Shown piece after piece: positions 25,271 through 33,096 of a stretch of 64,000 nt of DNA (its first letter is position 1; the number at the start of each line of letters is the position of its first letter). The stretch comes from JACKNG01 sp050184115 (GTDB lineage: Bacteria; Pseudomonadota; Gammaproteobacteria; Ga0077536). The stretch is from assembly GCA_050184115.1 (NCBI GenBank), contig JBFXAQ010000010.1:62001-126000 (forward strand), written 5' to 3'. Position numbers and translations under genes: made by a program. The notes under the pieces were generated by a model. It saw nothing but the letters and a program-made list of their open reading frames with translations. It was not told the origin of the DNA and did not search any database.

Positions 25271-27514
25271 TCAGACCTCCGCGTCGCCGAAGGAGAAGTC
25301 GCCCGGCACCTGCCAGAAGCGCGTGAACTCGGTGCGGAACTTGGCGAAAGACAGGCTCTGCGCGTACATCTCGCAGACCTCCGGCGCGAAGTCGCGTCGC
25401 TCGACCCGAGCGCGCTCGGCCAGCCACCAATTCTCGACCGGCATCGACTCCTCCAGCCGCGCCTCGCGCAACAGGGCGCGCCTGGCGCGGGTCGCATCGT
25501 CATCCAGTTCCCAGCGGCCGTCGTCGTGGCGGTGGGCGACCACGCCATGCATGTTGCTGACGAACTCGTAGTCCGGGCAGATGCCGGACTCGAGGTCGGC
25601 GATGACCAGCCGCGGATCGCGCTCGAGCGGGTCGCCCCAGCCGCCGGAGGAACCGGCCGCATCGACGAAGAGGTCGTTGTCCTTGAGCGCGAGCTCGGGG
25701 CAGTCGGTCTTCCAGATTTCGAGGTTCTTGACCTGCAACTGCCCGGCGTCGACCTGGGCGAGCAGTTCGCGCGCGTCGCGCGGTGTCTCGCCCTCGGCAA
25801 TGAGGGCGTCGAGGTTGGTGCCGCGGGCCGAAATCATGAAACTGCCGGGCCCGGGATAGGCGCCGCTCATGCCGATGCCGACCGAGGGCGTGCAAGAGAG
25901 GCCGCCGTTCGGTCGCGTCAGCGCGACATGCCGCCCTGGCTGCACGCACCAGTGCACGGCCGAGTTACCCGGGCCACCGCGGTACTTGCCGTAGCCGAAG
26001 TAACCCGGCAGCAGCTTGCGGCCGAGGTAGAACAACGGCGGCACCGTCGACTCGAATTCCTCGGCGTCGCCGATCGTCGCCATCTGCGACCACGCCGCCC
26101 ACACCAGCGGCTCGCCGTCCTTGTAGCACCAGGCGCCACGTCCGGTACCGCCCAGCCATTCGAAGTTGGTGAAACCGTAGTTGGTGCCGTCCTCGGTGGT
26201 GCCGGCGCCCTGGAAGGCGCCCCAGTTGCCGTCGACGGTGAAGACCTCCTCGAGGTAGCCGCGGGCGAACATCGCGCGGTTGACGGCGCCGAAACCGATG
26301 CTGTTCAGGGCCACGGTCTGCGCCCACAGGTTGGCGTTCGAGGTGTACTCGTTGTCCGGGTTGTAGATGCTGCCCTTGGGATAGTTGCGCTGCACGGCAA
26401 GGTCGATGCCGGCGGTGACCTTGGTGTTGTGCGAGAAGGAATTGATCATGCCGAGGAACACCGCGCAGTCGACACCGCCCGGAGTGGCGTTGTAGGAGTG
26501 GTAGCCCCACTTGGAGCTGCCCTCGGCATCGAGCAGCAGGCCGCGCTCGTTCGGCTCGACGCTGCCGCGCACGTGGATGAGGGTGTTCTTGTCGGCGTGC
26601 GACCAGACGTTCTGCAGACCTTCGTACTTGACCAGGCGGAAGGCGCAGCCGTTGTAGGTGCCGGGCACCATGGTCGCGCGCATGTTGTCGACCACCATGC
26701 GGCGCGATTCCTCGATGACCTCGCGGATGGCGCGCTTGTAGTAGTCCATGCCGAACTCGTCGATGAGTTCGTGCGTGGCTTTCAGGATCATCGCGCAGCC
26801 GGCGAGGCGCATCTTGTCGTCGAGGATGTTCATGGTCGCCGCGCGCGTGCGCCGTTCCCAGATCGCCTTCCACCACGATTCCTGCTTGAGCTTGCGCCCG
26901 GTGCGCATGGGCGGGCAGACCAGGCCGTCCATGAAGGTGTCGACCGAGAAGGTCGCCCAGGAACCCGCCACCGGCGCGCCGTTCTCCATCAGGTGGTTGA
27001 TGCCGACGGCCCAGGCGACGATCTCGCCGTCGACACAGATCGGTACGAAAGAATAGAAATCGCCGGGATGCGGCACGCCGCCGGTGAGGCCGTCGGAGAC
27101 GGCGTAGACGTCGCCGTCCTCGATACCGTCGTTGACGTCGTAGTCGTTGTCCGCCATGTAGCGGATCGAGGTCGGGAAGATCACCGTGTGGGAGAGGAAG
27201 CCGAGCGACACGGCGAGGGTGTCGCCTTCCGGCGTCGCGATGCCCCACAGGCATTCGCCCATTTCGCGCGAACCGGGCGAAGCGGCGACGAAGCGCGCCG
27301 ACTCGCGTGCCGCCAGCACCGCGGCATGCAGCTTGGAGTAGAAGCGTTCGTAGCGGATCGGGTCCGAATCGCGCAGGCTGAGTTCGGTGACACCGTAGTA
27401 GTGCCCGCTCTCGGCGGTGAGCCGATCGCGTTCGGCGATCATCTCGCGCAAGGTCGGGCGCGTGGGGGTTACGGGCGCAAGCAGCGTCCCGCGTTCGCTC
27501 AGGGCCTGGGCCAT
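25271..27514 (-). CDS. Hydantoinase B/acetone-carboxylase alpha-like catalytic subunit
   Basis: 747 residues, similar to acetone carboxylase alpha (about 775). Characteristic parts are HYYGVTELSLRDSDPIRYERFYS, SHADKNTLIHVRGSVEPNE, FEWLGGTGRGAWCYKDGEP and the PGSFMISARGTN end region. AGGAGGGA lies 6 nt before ATG 27514; the open frame runs to 27679 but that sequence is Arg-rich. It is the first gene of the operon, so the order is alpha, gamma, beta, FAH, MDR. The substrate ketone cannot be predicted. Confidence 0.88.
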   Translation of the reverse strand: MAQALSERGTLLAPVTPTRPTLREMIAERDRLTAESGHYYGVTELSLRDSDPIRYERFYSKLHAAVLAARESARFVAASPGSREMGECLWGIATPEGDTLAVSLGFLSHTVIFPTSIRYMADNDYDVNDGIEDGDVYAVSDGLTGGVPHPGDFYSFVPICVDGEIVAWAVGINHLMENGAPVAGSWATFSVDTFMDGLVCPPMRTGRKLKQESWWKAIWERRTRAATMNILDDKMRLAGCAMILKATHELIDEFGMDYYKRAIREVIEESRRMVVDNMRATMVPGTYNGCAFRLVKYEGLQNVWSHADKNTLIHVRGSVEPNERGLLLDAEGSSKWGYHSYNATPGGVDCAVFLGMINSFSHNTKVTAGIDLAVQRNYPKGSIYNPDNEYTSNANLWAQTVALNSIGFGAVNRAMFARGYLEEVFTVDGNWGAFQGAGTTEDGTNYGFTNFEWLGGTGRGAWCYKDGEPLVWAAWSQMATIGDAEEFESTVPPLFYLGRKLLPGYFGYGKYRGGPGNSAVHWCVQPGRHVALTRPNGGLSCTPSVGIGMSGAYPGPGSFMISARGTNLDALIAEGETPRDARELLAQVDAGQLQVKNLEIWKTDCPELALKDNDLFVDAAGSSGGWGDPLERDPRLVIADLESGICPDYEFVSNMHGVVAHRHDDGRWELDDDATRARRALLREARLEESMPVENWWLAERARVERRDFAPEVCEMYAQSLSFAKFRTEFTRFWQVPGDFSFGDAEV

Positions 27515-27666
27515 GTCACTCCCTCCTGACAGGGTCGAGGTAAATGCAGCCGATTCTCGCACAGCGCCGTCGCGGGCGGGAACCCGCGCGCGGCCCCTGA
27601 CGATCGGTGCGATACTCCCGCGCCGCCGCCTTCCAGCCAGACGATCGCAGCCATGAGGAGAGACCG

Positions 27667-28689
27667 ATGAAGATCGCATTCATGCCCGACACCCATTTCG
27701 GCGTCTACGACCAGCTCGAGGCCCCCGGCCCGGACGAGGTCGCCGACGCCATGGACCATTGCATCGCCGAGGCGAAACTGGCGGAGAAGGTCGGATTCGA
27801 CGGCCTGTGGGTGCCGGAACGCCACCAACGCCCGGAGACCTGGTGGCCCAACACCACCTCGTTGATGGCCGTGCTGGCCGCGGTGACGACACGCGTGCAA
27901 CTCGCCTCGACGGTCATCCAGCCGACCTTCCACCATCCCATCCACCTGGCCGAGAGCCTGGCCGCGGTCGACAACCTGTCGCGCGGCCGCCTGGTGTTCG
28001 GCGCCGGCGTCGGTTACCACGAGGACTATTTCCGTTGCTTTGGTGTGCCTTTCGACAAGCGTGGCAAGCGCTTCGAGGAGGTCATGGACTGCATCGTCGG
28101 CGCCTGGACCGAGGACGAGTTCAACTACCACGGCGAGTTCTTCCACTACGAGGGCGTGCGGTTGCTGCCGCACCCCTACCAGAAGCCGCGCCCGCCGATC
28201 TGGATCGGGGCCTTCGCACCCAAGGCGATGGAACGCGCGCTGAACTACGAAGGCTGGTGCCTGTGGTTCCCGCCGGCGCTGGACGAACTCGCGCCGGCGG
28301 TGAAATCGATGCGCGAGCGCGCCGCCGCGCGCGGCAAGGACGACTTCCAGATCACCATCGGCTTCGAGGGCTGGCTGTCGAACGACCCGAAGGTGCGCGA
28401 GAAGCACGGCCACCGCTGGGTGCGCGAGTGGAGTTTCTATGCCGAGAAGGGCCTCTCGCCCGATGCCGAGGCGACCGAATTGCTCGACCAGATCGAGAAC
28501 ATGTTCCTGTGCCTCGGCAATCGACAGAAGTGGATCGATCGCCTCGGCGAGATGAAGGAGAAAGTCGGCCCGGACTGGCTGTGCATCCGCACGCGCAACC
28601 CGGTCAACCCCGGCCAGCCCTATCCGTCGCGCAGCGAGTGCCTGGAGGTCATCGAAGCCTTCGGCGAGATCCTCGACGAGATCCGCTGA
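27667..28689 (+). CDS. LLM-class flavin-dependent oxidoreductase
   Basis: 340 residues. Luciferase-like barrel: MKIAFMPDTHFGVYDQ, GLWVPERHQRPETWWPN, VFGAGVGYHEDYFRCFGVPFDKRGKRFEE and PPIWIGAFAPKAMERAL. GAGGAGAG precedes the ATG at 27667. It is transcribed divergently from the carboxylase operon, 153 nt apart, so may share control and act upstream of it. Reaction unknown. Confidence 0.85.
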   Translation: MKIAFMPDTHFGVYDQLEAPGPDEVADAMDHCIAEAKLAEKVGFDGLWVPERHQRPETWWPNTTSLMAVLAAVTTRVQLASTVIQPTFHHPIHLAESLAAVDNLSRGRLVFGAGVGYHEDYFRCFGVPFDKRGKRFEEVMDCIVGAWTEDEFNYHGEFFHYEGVRLLPHPYQKPRPPIWIGAFAPKAMERALNYEGWCLWFPPALDELAPAVKSMRERAAARGKDDFQITIGFEGWLSNDPKVREKHGHRWVREWSFYAEKGLSPDAEATELLDQIENMFLCLGNRQKWIDRLGEMKEKVGPDWLCIRTRNPVNPGQPYPSRSECLEVIEAFGEILDEIR

Positions 28690-28705
28690 CCGTCCGCGCA
28701 AGGCA

Positions 28706-28735
28706 CCGGCCGGGGCGACGACGAACCCCGGCCGG
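28706..28735. terminator. Perfect 10-bp hairpin between convergent genes
   Basis: CCGGCCGGGG, a 10-nt loop, then CCCCGGCCGG, in the 58-nt gap between the LLM gene and the DUF3047-like gene. It has no T-tract, but the symmetry and location fit a bidirectional terminator. Confidence 0.5.
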
Positions 28736-28747
28736 CGCGGCCACTGC

Positions 28748-30001
28748 TCAGGTCAGCCGTTTCGTTTCGCCTCCACTGCTGACGACGATGTCGGCATAGC
28801 GCGCCTTCCCGGTGCCGCGCTGGAAGAATGACAGCGCGATCAGCCAGACCTTGACGATGCGCGTCGCCGGGCCGCCGATGTGGGTCTGGTAGTCCGCATG
28901 GACGTCGCGCGATTCGGCCAGCCAGCGGCCGAGTTCGCCGCGCCCCGAGCGCACCACCATGTGGGTCTCGATGGCCTGCCAGCTCGGGATCGGGCAGCGA
29001 AAGACGCGGCCGACCGGGAGCTCGGCACTCCAGAAATAGGTGAGATCCTGACCGTCGTCGAACTCGACGGCGATGGACAGGTAGTCGTGCGCGAGCAGGC
29101 TGTCCTCGGCGCGCGCCGAGGGCAGTTCCTCCACCGCCCAACGCCAGTCGAGGCGCGCACCGGGCGCCAGCGGCAGGTCGACCTCACGGGTCAGCAGGCA
29201 GGCGTTCTTGTGGGTGTGGCAGCAGATCTGGCCATCGGCGCAACTCGAATAGATGCCGGCGTTGCCGGTCACGTACATCGGCTGCCAGCCGGCCGGCGGC
29301 GGCGGCTCGGTGCGCAGGCGGGCAATCTCGGCCGTGACCAGGCCACCGACGTCGCCACGCCGGCGCAGGGCCTCGAGCCCGGTCAGCGGGTCGCCGTCCC
29401 ACACCAGCAGGACGCCGCGGATCTCGCCCTTGGCCGCGCTATAGACCTCCGGCGGCGTGGCAACCGTCTCGGCACGGCTGTCGGCCCACTCGCCGATGGC
29501 CCGCGCAACCGATACGTGGCCGTCGTGCGCGCTCGTGAACGTGCCGGTGTTCTTCTGCGGGTTGTAGACCGGGTTCCGATCGCCGACGCGGGCGAAGAAG
29601 GCGAGGCCGGGCTCGACCCAGACGTCGAGATCCTCGACCAGCCACCAGCGCCCGCTGAGCAGCACGGTCACCGCCTGGCTGGCCTTCACCGCGACGTCCA
29701 GTCGCTTCCACGGCAGGTCGGCCGGGAGGATCTCGAAAGTGGCGTAGCCGGCCAGACCGGCGAGCGGGGCCTCGTCGCGCAGGCGGGCGAAACCCGCTTC
29801 AAGTTCGCCGCGGTCGAGCAGGGCATGGTCGGCGCCGGCGTCGCCGCTGCGCAGCGCGGCGAGTGCCGCCGGCCCGCTCAGGCCGAGCGCCGCCAGTCCG
29901 CGCAAGAGCGCGCGGCGCGACACGCTGCCCGTCCCATCTGTCGCGGGCGTCGCTTCGTCGTGCGTGCACGCGCGGTCGTGATCGTACAGGTCGTCGCTCA
30001 T
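28748..30001 (-). CDS. DUF3047-like protein with Tat-like leader and lectin-like domain, paralog B
   Basis: 417 residues. Residues 27-50 (SRRALLRGLAALGLSGPAAL) form a Tat-like signal with the RR pair at 29-30. The middle part (about 100-195) has the lectin-like features of the paralog at 16640-17707, for example FFARVGDRN, NTGTFTSAHDGHVSVA. The C-terminal part has LDWRWAVEELP, AHDYLSIAVEFDDGQDLTYFW and THMVVRSG of DUF3047. The ribosome site GGGAGAG before ATG 30001 is the 3' arm of a perfect leader hairpin. It is probably a periplasmic protein exported folded; function unknown. Confidence 0.7.
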   Translation of the reverse strand: MSDDLYDHDRACTHDEATPATDGTGSVSRRALLRGLAALGLSGPAALAALRSGDAGADHALLDRGELEAGFARLRDEAPLAGLAGYATFEILPADLPWKRLDVAVKASQAVTVLLSGRWWLVEDLDVWVEPGLAFFARVGDRNPVYNPQKNTGTFTSAHDGHVSVARAIGEWADSRAETVATPPEVYSAAKGEIRGVLLVWDGDPLTGLEALRRRGDVGGLVTAEIARLRTEPPPPAGWQPMYVTGNAGIYSSCADGQICCHTHKNACLLTREVDLPLAPGARLDWRWAVEELPSARAEDSLLAHDYLSIAVEFDDGQDLTYFWSAELPVGRVFRCPIPSWQAIETHMVVRSGRGELGRWLAESRDVHADYQTHIGGPATRIVKVWLIALSFFQRGTGKARYADIVVSSGGETKRLT

Positions 30002-30005
30002 GTTG

Positions 30006-30063
30006 CTGCTCTCCCGGGGTCGATGGATCGATGGCCGCGCGCGGCCGTCTGCTGGGAGAGCAG
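30006..30063 (-). promoter_or_regulatory. Leader hairpin sequestering the ribosome site of the DUF3047-like gene
   Basis: In the sense of the minus-strand mRNA, CTGCTCTCCC (30063-30054) pairs perfectly with GGGAGAGCAG (30015-30006), which holds the Shine-Dalgarno bases just before the ATG at 30001. Between them lies a second perfect palindrome, GGCCGCGCGCGGCC (30046-30033). The arrangement would occlude the start in the folded RNA, as in a thermosensor or ligand-controlled leader. Confidence 0.45.
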
Positions 30064-30238
30064 GCTAGCGGGGGTGACGACAGGGGCGACACGGACCGCT
30101 GCCCGCGCGTGGACGGGCAGATTGCCCGGACGGACGCCAAGCACCCCGGATCTGTGCGCCGGCGACGTGTCGCCAAGCCGGCGCGCCTCGACTATCCTGC
30201 CGACCTCGAACGCACGGCTCACCACATCAGGAGCGACG

Positions 30239-31279
30239 ATGAAACTCGGCATGGTCTTCGGCTACTCGGGCGCGCACGTGAAAATCCCGATGGATCTCAT
30301 CCAGGCGGCGGAAGCGCTTGGCTACGACTCGGCGTGGAGCGCCGAAGCCTGGGGCTCGGATGCCGCCACCCCGGTGGCCTGGGTGCTGGCGCAGACGACC
30401 AAGATCCGCGCCGGCACCGCCATCATGCAGATGGCCGCGCGCACCCCGGCGATGACGGCGATGACCGCGATGACGCTGGACCAGCTCTCCGGCGGCCGCT
30501 TCCTGCTCGGCATCGGTCCGTCCGGCCCGCAGGTCATCGAAGGCTGGTACGGCCAGCCCTACGGCAAACCGCTGCTGCGCACGCGTGAGTACATCTCGAT
30601 CCTGCGCAAGATCTTCAAGCGCGAAGAGCCGCTCACCCACGAGGGCGAGCACTACCAGATCCCGTACAAGGGCCCCGGCAGCCTGGGACTCGGCAAGCCG
30701 CTGAAGAGCATTCTGCACGGCAACCCGGACATTCCCATCTACACCGGCGTCGCCACCCAGAAGGGCGTCGAGCTCGCCGCCGAAATCGCCAACGGCTGCT
30801 TCATGATCTGGGCCAATCCCGATCGCGCCGACGTCTTCGCGCCGGCCATCGATGCCGGCATCGCCAAGGCCACCGACGGCCGCACGCGCGCCGATTTCGA
30901 CTTCGCGCCCTTCGTGCGCGTGGCCATGGGGCCGGATATCGCCAAGTGCCGCGAACAGATGAAGCACCACCTCGCGCTCTACATCGGCGGCATGGGCGCC
31001 CGCGAGAAGAATTTCTACAACGACTACACCAAGCGCCTCGGCTACGAAGATGCCGCCGTCAAGATCCAGGACCTCTACTTGTCAGGCAAGAAGGACGAGG
31101 CCGCTGCCGCGGTCCCCGACGCCTACGTCGACGAGGTCTGCCTGGTCGGTCCGGAAGCACACATCAAGGAACAGCTCACGCGCTGGAAGGCAGCCGGCGA
31201 ACGTGGCGAGATCGGCACCATGGTCATCTCGGCGAACAACGCCGACGAGTTGCGCGTGGTCGCGGAAAACATTCTCTAG
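30239..31279 (+). CDS. LLM-class flavin/F420-type oxidoreductase, paralog 2
   Basis: 346 residues. Shares with the 7519-8559 protein the segments MKLxxxxGYSGA, QAAEALGYDSAWSAEAWGSD, GGRFLLGIGPSGPQVIEGWYG, the GPGSLGLGKPLKSILH stretch and the C-terminal DAYVDEVCLVGPEAHIKEQL. ATG at 30239 has CAGGAGCG upstream. It is followed by the MBL hydrolase gene 28 nt later, forming a likely two-gene operon, and is divergent from the DUF3047-like gene. Substrate unknown. Confidence 0.85.
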   Translation: MKLGMVFGYSGAHVKIPMDLIQAAEALGYDSAWSAEAWGSDAATPVAWVLAQTTKIRAGTAIMQMAARTPAMTAMTAMTLDQLSGGRFLLGIGPSGPQVIEGWYGQPYGKPLLRTREYISILRKIFKREEPLTHEGEHYQIPYKGPGSLGLGKPLKSILHGNPDIPIYTGVATQKGVELAAEIANGCFMIWANPDRADVFAPAIDAGIAKATDGRTRADFDFAPFVRVAMGPDIAKCREQMKHHLALYIGGMGAREKNFYNDYTKRLGYEDAAVKIQDLYLSGKKDEAAAAVPDAYVDEVCLVGPEAHIKEQLTRWKAAGERGEIGTMVISANNADELRVVAENIL

Positions 31280-31307
31280 CACAACATTTCAACAGGGGAG
31301 GAAAAAC

Positions 31308-32180
31308 ATGAACCTCAAGTGGAAGATCGGTGATTGCACCATCACCCGCATCCGGGAGATCGAGTACCCGGAATTCTCGGACGTCATCCCGGCGGCGACG
31401 CCGGACGTGGTCAAGCAGGTGCCGTGGCTGTTTCCGCACTTCGTCACGCCGGAAGGCATGCTGAGCCTCAGCATCCACATGCTGGTGATCGAGACGCCGA
31501 CCAACAAGCTGGTGGTCGACACCTGCATCGGCAACGATCGCGACCGCAACCCGTTCGAAGTCATGCACATGTTGCAGACGAGCTTCATGGACGACTTCCA
31601 GGCGGCCGGTTTCAAGACCGAGGACATCGACTACGTCCTGTGCACCCACCTGCACCTCGACCACGTCGGCTGGAACACCCACAAGAAGGATGGCAAGTGG
31701 GTGCCGACCTTTCCTAACGCTTCCTACCTGTGGGGCAAGGGTGACCAGGACTTCTGGGGCAACCTGCCGAAGGACAGCGGCGAGGACTTCATCGACATCC
31801 AGAACCGCGTGTGGGCCGATTCCATCCAGCCCATCCTCGACGCCGGCCTCGCCAAGCCCATCGACGGCCCGGGCGACGTCTGCACCAACGTGCGCCTGAT
31901 CTCGACCCCCGGCCACACCCCTGGGCATTGCTCGGTACTGATCGAGTCGAAGGGTGAGACGGCCATGATCACCGGCGACTTCATCCACCACCCGATCCAG
32001 TTCTGGGATGCCGGGCTGGTCAGCCCCTTCGACGTCGACAACGACGCCGCCGTGGCCACCCGCCGCCGGGTGTTCAAGGAATACGCCGACACCCCGACGC
32101 TCATCATCGGCACGCACTTCGCCGGTCCCACGGCAGGCCGCCTGGTGCGTGACGGGGATACCTACCGGTTCGACGTCTGA
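31308..32180 (+). CDS. Metallo-beta-lactamase-fold hydrolase
   Basis: 290 residues. The metal site is explicit: CTHLHLDHVGW (HxHxDH), TPGHTPGHCS, TGDFIHHP and the late His in IGTHFAG. The layout is that of lactonase/alkylsulfatase-like MBL enzymes. GGGGAGG is 7 nt before the ATG. It follows LLM paralog 2, so it may hydrolyse a lactone or ester that a monooxygenase of the pathway makes; this is inference. Confidence 0.88.
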   Translation: MNLKWKIGDCTITRIREIEYPEFSDVIPAATPDVVKQVPWLFPHFVTPEGMLSLSIHMLVIETPTNKLVVDTCIGNDRDRNPFEVMHMLQTSFMDDFQAAGFKTEDIDYVLCTHLHLDHVGWNTHKKDGKWVPTFPNASYLWGKGDQDFWGNLPKDSGEDFIDIQNRVWADSIQPILDAGLAKPIDGPGDVCTNVRLISTPGHTPGHCSVLIESKGETAMITGDFIHHPIQFWDAGLVSPFDVDNDAAVATRRRVFKEYADTPTLIIGTHFAGPTAGRLVRDGDTYRFDV

Positions 32181-32219
32181 GGTCCGCCAGGGCTTCGATT
32201 ACTTCCGGTTGCCGGGGAA

Positions 32220-32244
32220 GGGGACGGTTAGGAAAACCGTCCCC
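32220..32244. repeat. GGGGACGG hairpin 1
   Basis: GGGGACGGTT, loop AGGAA, AACCGTCCCC; a perfect 10-bp stem. Located 40 nt after the MBL stop. It may also terminate transcription. Confidence 0.85.
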
Positions 32245-32294
32245 GCGTCGGAGGGCCCGCAGCCCGGGCTTCGACTGCCTCCCGGTGCCGGGGA

Positions 32295-32319
32295 GGGGAC
32301 GGTTAGGAAAACCGTCCCC
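32295..32319. repeat. GGGGACGG hairpin 2
   Basis: Identical in sequence to hairpin 1, in the second unit of the tandem duplication. Confidence 0.85.
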
Positions 32320-32355
32320 GCGCCTGAGGCACCGCTACTGCTGAGCCCCCAAGGT

Positions 32356-32380
32356 GGGGACAGTTTTCCTAACTGTCCCC
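32356..32380. repeat. GGGGACAG hairpin 3, inverted, with compensatory change
   Basis: GGGGACAGTT, loop TTCCT, AACTGTCCCC. The loop is the reverse complement of that in hairpins 1 and 2, so the element is flipped. The seventh stem pair is A-T here and G-C in the others; both sides changed together. Confidence 0.85.
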
Positions 32381-32413
32381 GTTCCCGCACCCCAGCGCTC
32401 AGCAACAAACAGC

Positions 32414-32869
32414 TCACTCCGGCTTCGGCGGTCGCCCGTTCGGCATCACGCCATCCGCCCGCGCCTTGAGGTAGGCGAACAGCGCGTCCTTGTTCTTCTG
32501 TACCCGCGGATTTTTCGCCAGCGAGGGCATCACGCCCATCTGGCCGGTATAGCCGTGCTCCATGACGTAGAGGAAGCGGCCGTAGTCGACGCCGGCCTCG
32601 TTGATGCGCACCATCAGGTTGGGCGCAAAGGTGCTGCCCATGGCGCCGCCGCCGTGGCACTGCTGACACTCGACCGTGAAGGTCTTCCAGCCGTCGTAGG
32701 TGAGTTGATCGACGGTGCAGGCACCGGCGTCAGCGCTGTCGTGCGGACATTCGACGGCGTATTCGGGCGCCGCCCCCTCCGGTTCGACGCGCGGTTCGTG
32801 GACTGCGAACGTCGGCCCCGCCAGCAGAACGGCAGCCATCGCGGTGGCCATGGCGAGCTTCGTTTTCAT
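32414..32869 (-). CDS. Periplasmic mono-heme c-type cytochrome
   Basis: 151 residues. Signal peptide MKTKLAMATAMAAVLLAGPTFA, one heme site CQQCHGG (about 90-95), and a plausible Met ligand in GVMPSLAKN. Two further Cys (ECPH, GACT) lie before the heme. AGGAGG precedes ATG 32869. The promoter region is shared with divergent regB and contains a RegR-type box 126 nt upstream, so redox control is likely. It probably shuttles electrons for a dehydrogenase or oxidase; partner unknown. Confidence 0.85.
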   Translation of the reverse strand: MKTKLAMATAMAAVLLAGPTFAVHEPRVEPEGAAPEYAVECPHDSADAGACTVDQLTYDGWKTFTVECQQCHGGGAMGSTFAPNLMVRINEAGVDYGRFLYVMEHGYTGQMGVMPSLAKNPRVQKNKDALFAYLKARADGVMPNGRPPKPE

Positions 32870-32994
32870 CGGTAACCTCCTCTGTGCACGCCGTCGTGAC
32901 GACGGCTGGTCCGATTCGAGCACGTGGGAAAACCACACGCCTTGATTGCACTCATAGTTGAGGCCGCCGGTTGCCGGCGACAAGGGACCACGCG

Positions 32995-33011
32995 TGCGAC
33001 ATTTCGTCGCA
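32995..33011. promoter_or_regulatory. RegR/RegA-type box between cytochrome c and regB
   Basis: TGCGACATTTCGTCGCA fits the published RegR core GNGRCRTTNNGNCGC at every specified position. It is centred 94 nt upstream of the regB start and 134 nt upstream of the cytochrome start, suggesting autoregulation and control of the cytochrome. Confidence 0.6.
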
Positions 33012-33096
33012 GGCCGGCGGCGACGATTCACGGCCGCCGGGGCGGCAGGTAGGATCGGAGCCCGCGCGGCGCCGCCGCCAGACCCTGCTTGCCGCC

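Larger units (their letters stand above)
32190..32322. repeat. Imperfect tandem duplication carrying two identical hairpins
   Basis: Unit A (32190-32247) and unit B (32266-32322) both begin GGGCTTCGA, differ by a few substitutions and one base of length, and end in the same hairpin plus CGCG. They lie between the convergent MBL and cytochrome c genes. Confidence 0.85.

Noticed and set aside
24377..27529. A 1050-codon open frame on the plus strand
   Set aside because: It lies antisense to the conserved carboxylase subunits; long antisense frames are expected in GC-rich coding DNA and the translation shows no domain.
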